Assembly (NCBI GenBank): GCA_964465375.1
Contig: CAYXIJ010000011.1
Coordinates: 1-64,000, forward strand
Source of the DNA: CAJWKT01 sp964465375
GTDB taxonomy: Bacteria > Pseudomonadota > Gammaproteobacteria > Steroidobacterales > Rariloculaceae
DNA: 64,000 nt
Direction of reading: 5' to 3'
Shown here: in pieces, positions 63,676-64,000 of the stretch
Numbering within the stretch: the stretch's first letter is position 1
Layout: every line of letters begins with the position of its first letter
The notes under the pieces: model-generated
Told to the model about the DNA's origin: nothing
Database searches by the model: none
What the model saw: only the letters and a program-made list of their open reading frames with translations
Position numbers and translations under genes: made by a program

Positions 63676-64000
63676 TCAAGCGAAAGGATTTGGCATCTCC
63701 CCATCCCTCAAAAGAGCTAAATCTGAAATCATCATTTCCTCTACTAGGGAAGAAAACCCAATTTCATGTTTCCATTTTAGGTCTTTTCTAGCAAGAGTAG
63801 AATCCCCTTGTAGGGTCTCTACCTCAGCTGGCCTATAATATTCCTTTCTGATATTAATAAGTTCCCTCCCATTTTGATCTACCCCAACTTCTTTAATATC
63901 ACTGCCATGCCACGCAATATTAATATCAATAAAGCTAGCCGCTTTTTCTACAAATTCCCGGACACTGTGCTGTTCTCCCGTTGCAATAACATAATCTTTC
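63676..64000 (-). CDS. gmd: GDP-mannose 4,6-dehydratase, C-terminal part (gene runs off the window)
   Basis: The complement of 64000-63676 reads through without stops to TGA. The segments DYVIATGEQHSVREFV, AWHGSD, YYRPAEVETLQGDST and SSLVEEM are the conserved C-terminal third of Gmd (NADP- and substrate-contacting). About 107 residues are visible; the NADP loop and catalytic triad are outside. It produces GDP-4-keto-6-deoxymannose for deoxysugars such as fucose, rhamnose or perosamine. It is 78 nt upstream of the rfbG reading frame on the same strand. Confidence 0.9.
   Translation of the reverse strand, partial: KDYVIATGEQHSVREFVEKAASFIDINIAWHGSDIKEVGVDQNGRELINIRKEYYRPAEVETLQGDSTLARKDLKWKHEIGFSSLVEEMMISDLALLRDGEMPNPFA

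Overview
The window is a large, AT-rich surface-polysaccharide locus (O-antigen or capsule type) from a Gram-negative bacterium, probably a gammaproteobacterium. The pointers are a tandem tRNA-Ala(GGC)/tRNA-Glu(UUC) unit with strongly proteobacterial sequences, a Wzx/Wzy-type gene set with a WecA/WbpL-like initiating transferase, GDP-heptose and CDP-hexose pathways, and genetic code 11. Two 10-N runs (15216-15225 and 39012-39021) show that this is a scaffolded draft or metagenome assembly. I cannot name the species.

Layout. 1-216: a tRNA unit on the minus strand with its own sigma70-type promoter. 319-6096: a compact metabolic block. On the minus strand an LsrF-like class I aldolase, a zinc alcohol dehydrogenase, mtnA and mtnP form an apparent operon; divergent from it are a B12-binding radical SAM protein and a small ferredoxin. 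I read the four-gene operon as a candidate aldolase-type salvage route for methylthioadenosine and/or 5'-deoxyadenosine; apt at 10.2-10.7 kb would salvage the released adenine. 6.1-13.2 kb: galE, initiating sugar-phosphate transferase, carbamoyltransferase, apt, a GmhB-kinase fusion, a DoxX gene in a small GC-richer patch, and gmhA. 13.2-26.5 kb: a minus-strand operon with a full GDP-D-glycero-D-manno-heptose gene set (SIS isomerase, HAD phosphatase, nucleotidyltransferase, GHMP kinase), a transaldolase-like gene, a GDP-mannose 3,5-epimerase homologue, further sugar-modifying enzymes and glycosyltransferases. 26.5-38.1 kb: a probable lipid-linked sugar module (two GT-C membrane proteins, one fused to a P-loop kinase; GT2; GtrA; DprE1-like oxidase; class III aminotransferase; phosphodiesterase-like protein; HAD phosphatase; tandem nucleotidyltransferase). 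38.3-42.4 kb: a VTC-CotH-DUF4956 module. 42.5-48.6 kb: class II aldolase, Wzy-like polymerase, methyltransferase, CDP-paratose-2-epimerase-like protein and Wzx flippase. 49.1-64 kb: a plus-strand epimerase-cupin-C-methyltransferase triple fusion, more glycosyltransferases and sugar oxidoreductases, an RmlC-like epimerase, rfbF and rfbG for CDP-4-keto-6-deoxyglucose, and the 3' end of gmd.

How the genes work together (inference). RfbF/RfbG plus the RmlC-like, C-methyltransferase, reductase and 2-epimerase proteins could make a branched CDP-6-deoxy sugar. The heptose set makes GDP-heptose, which the GME-like and dehydrogenase-like proteins may remodel. The many glycosyltransferases assemble a repeat unit on the lipid carrier loaded by the WecA-like protein; Wzx flips it and Wzy polymerises it. 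No ligase, chain-length regulator, transcription regulator, insertion sequence or CRISPR array was recognised. Most genes are on the minus strand with small gaps or overlaps, so a few long transcripts are likely. Several genes lack an ATG start, and two (15484-16176 and 62494-63597) lack any ATG, GTG or TTG at the expected start.
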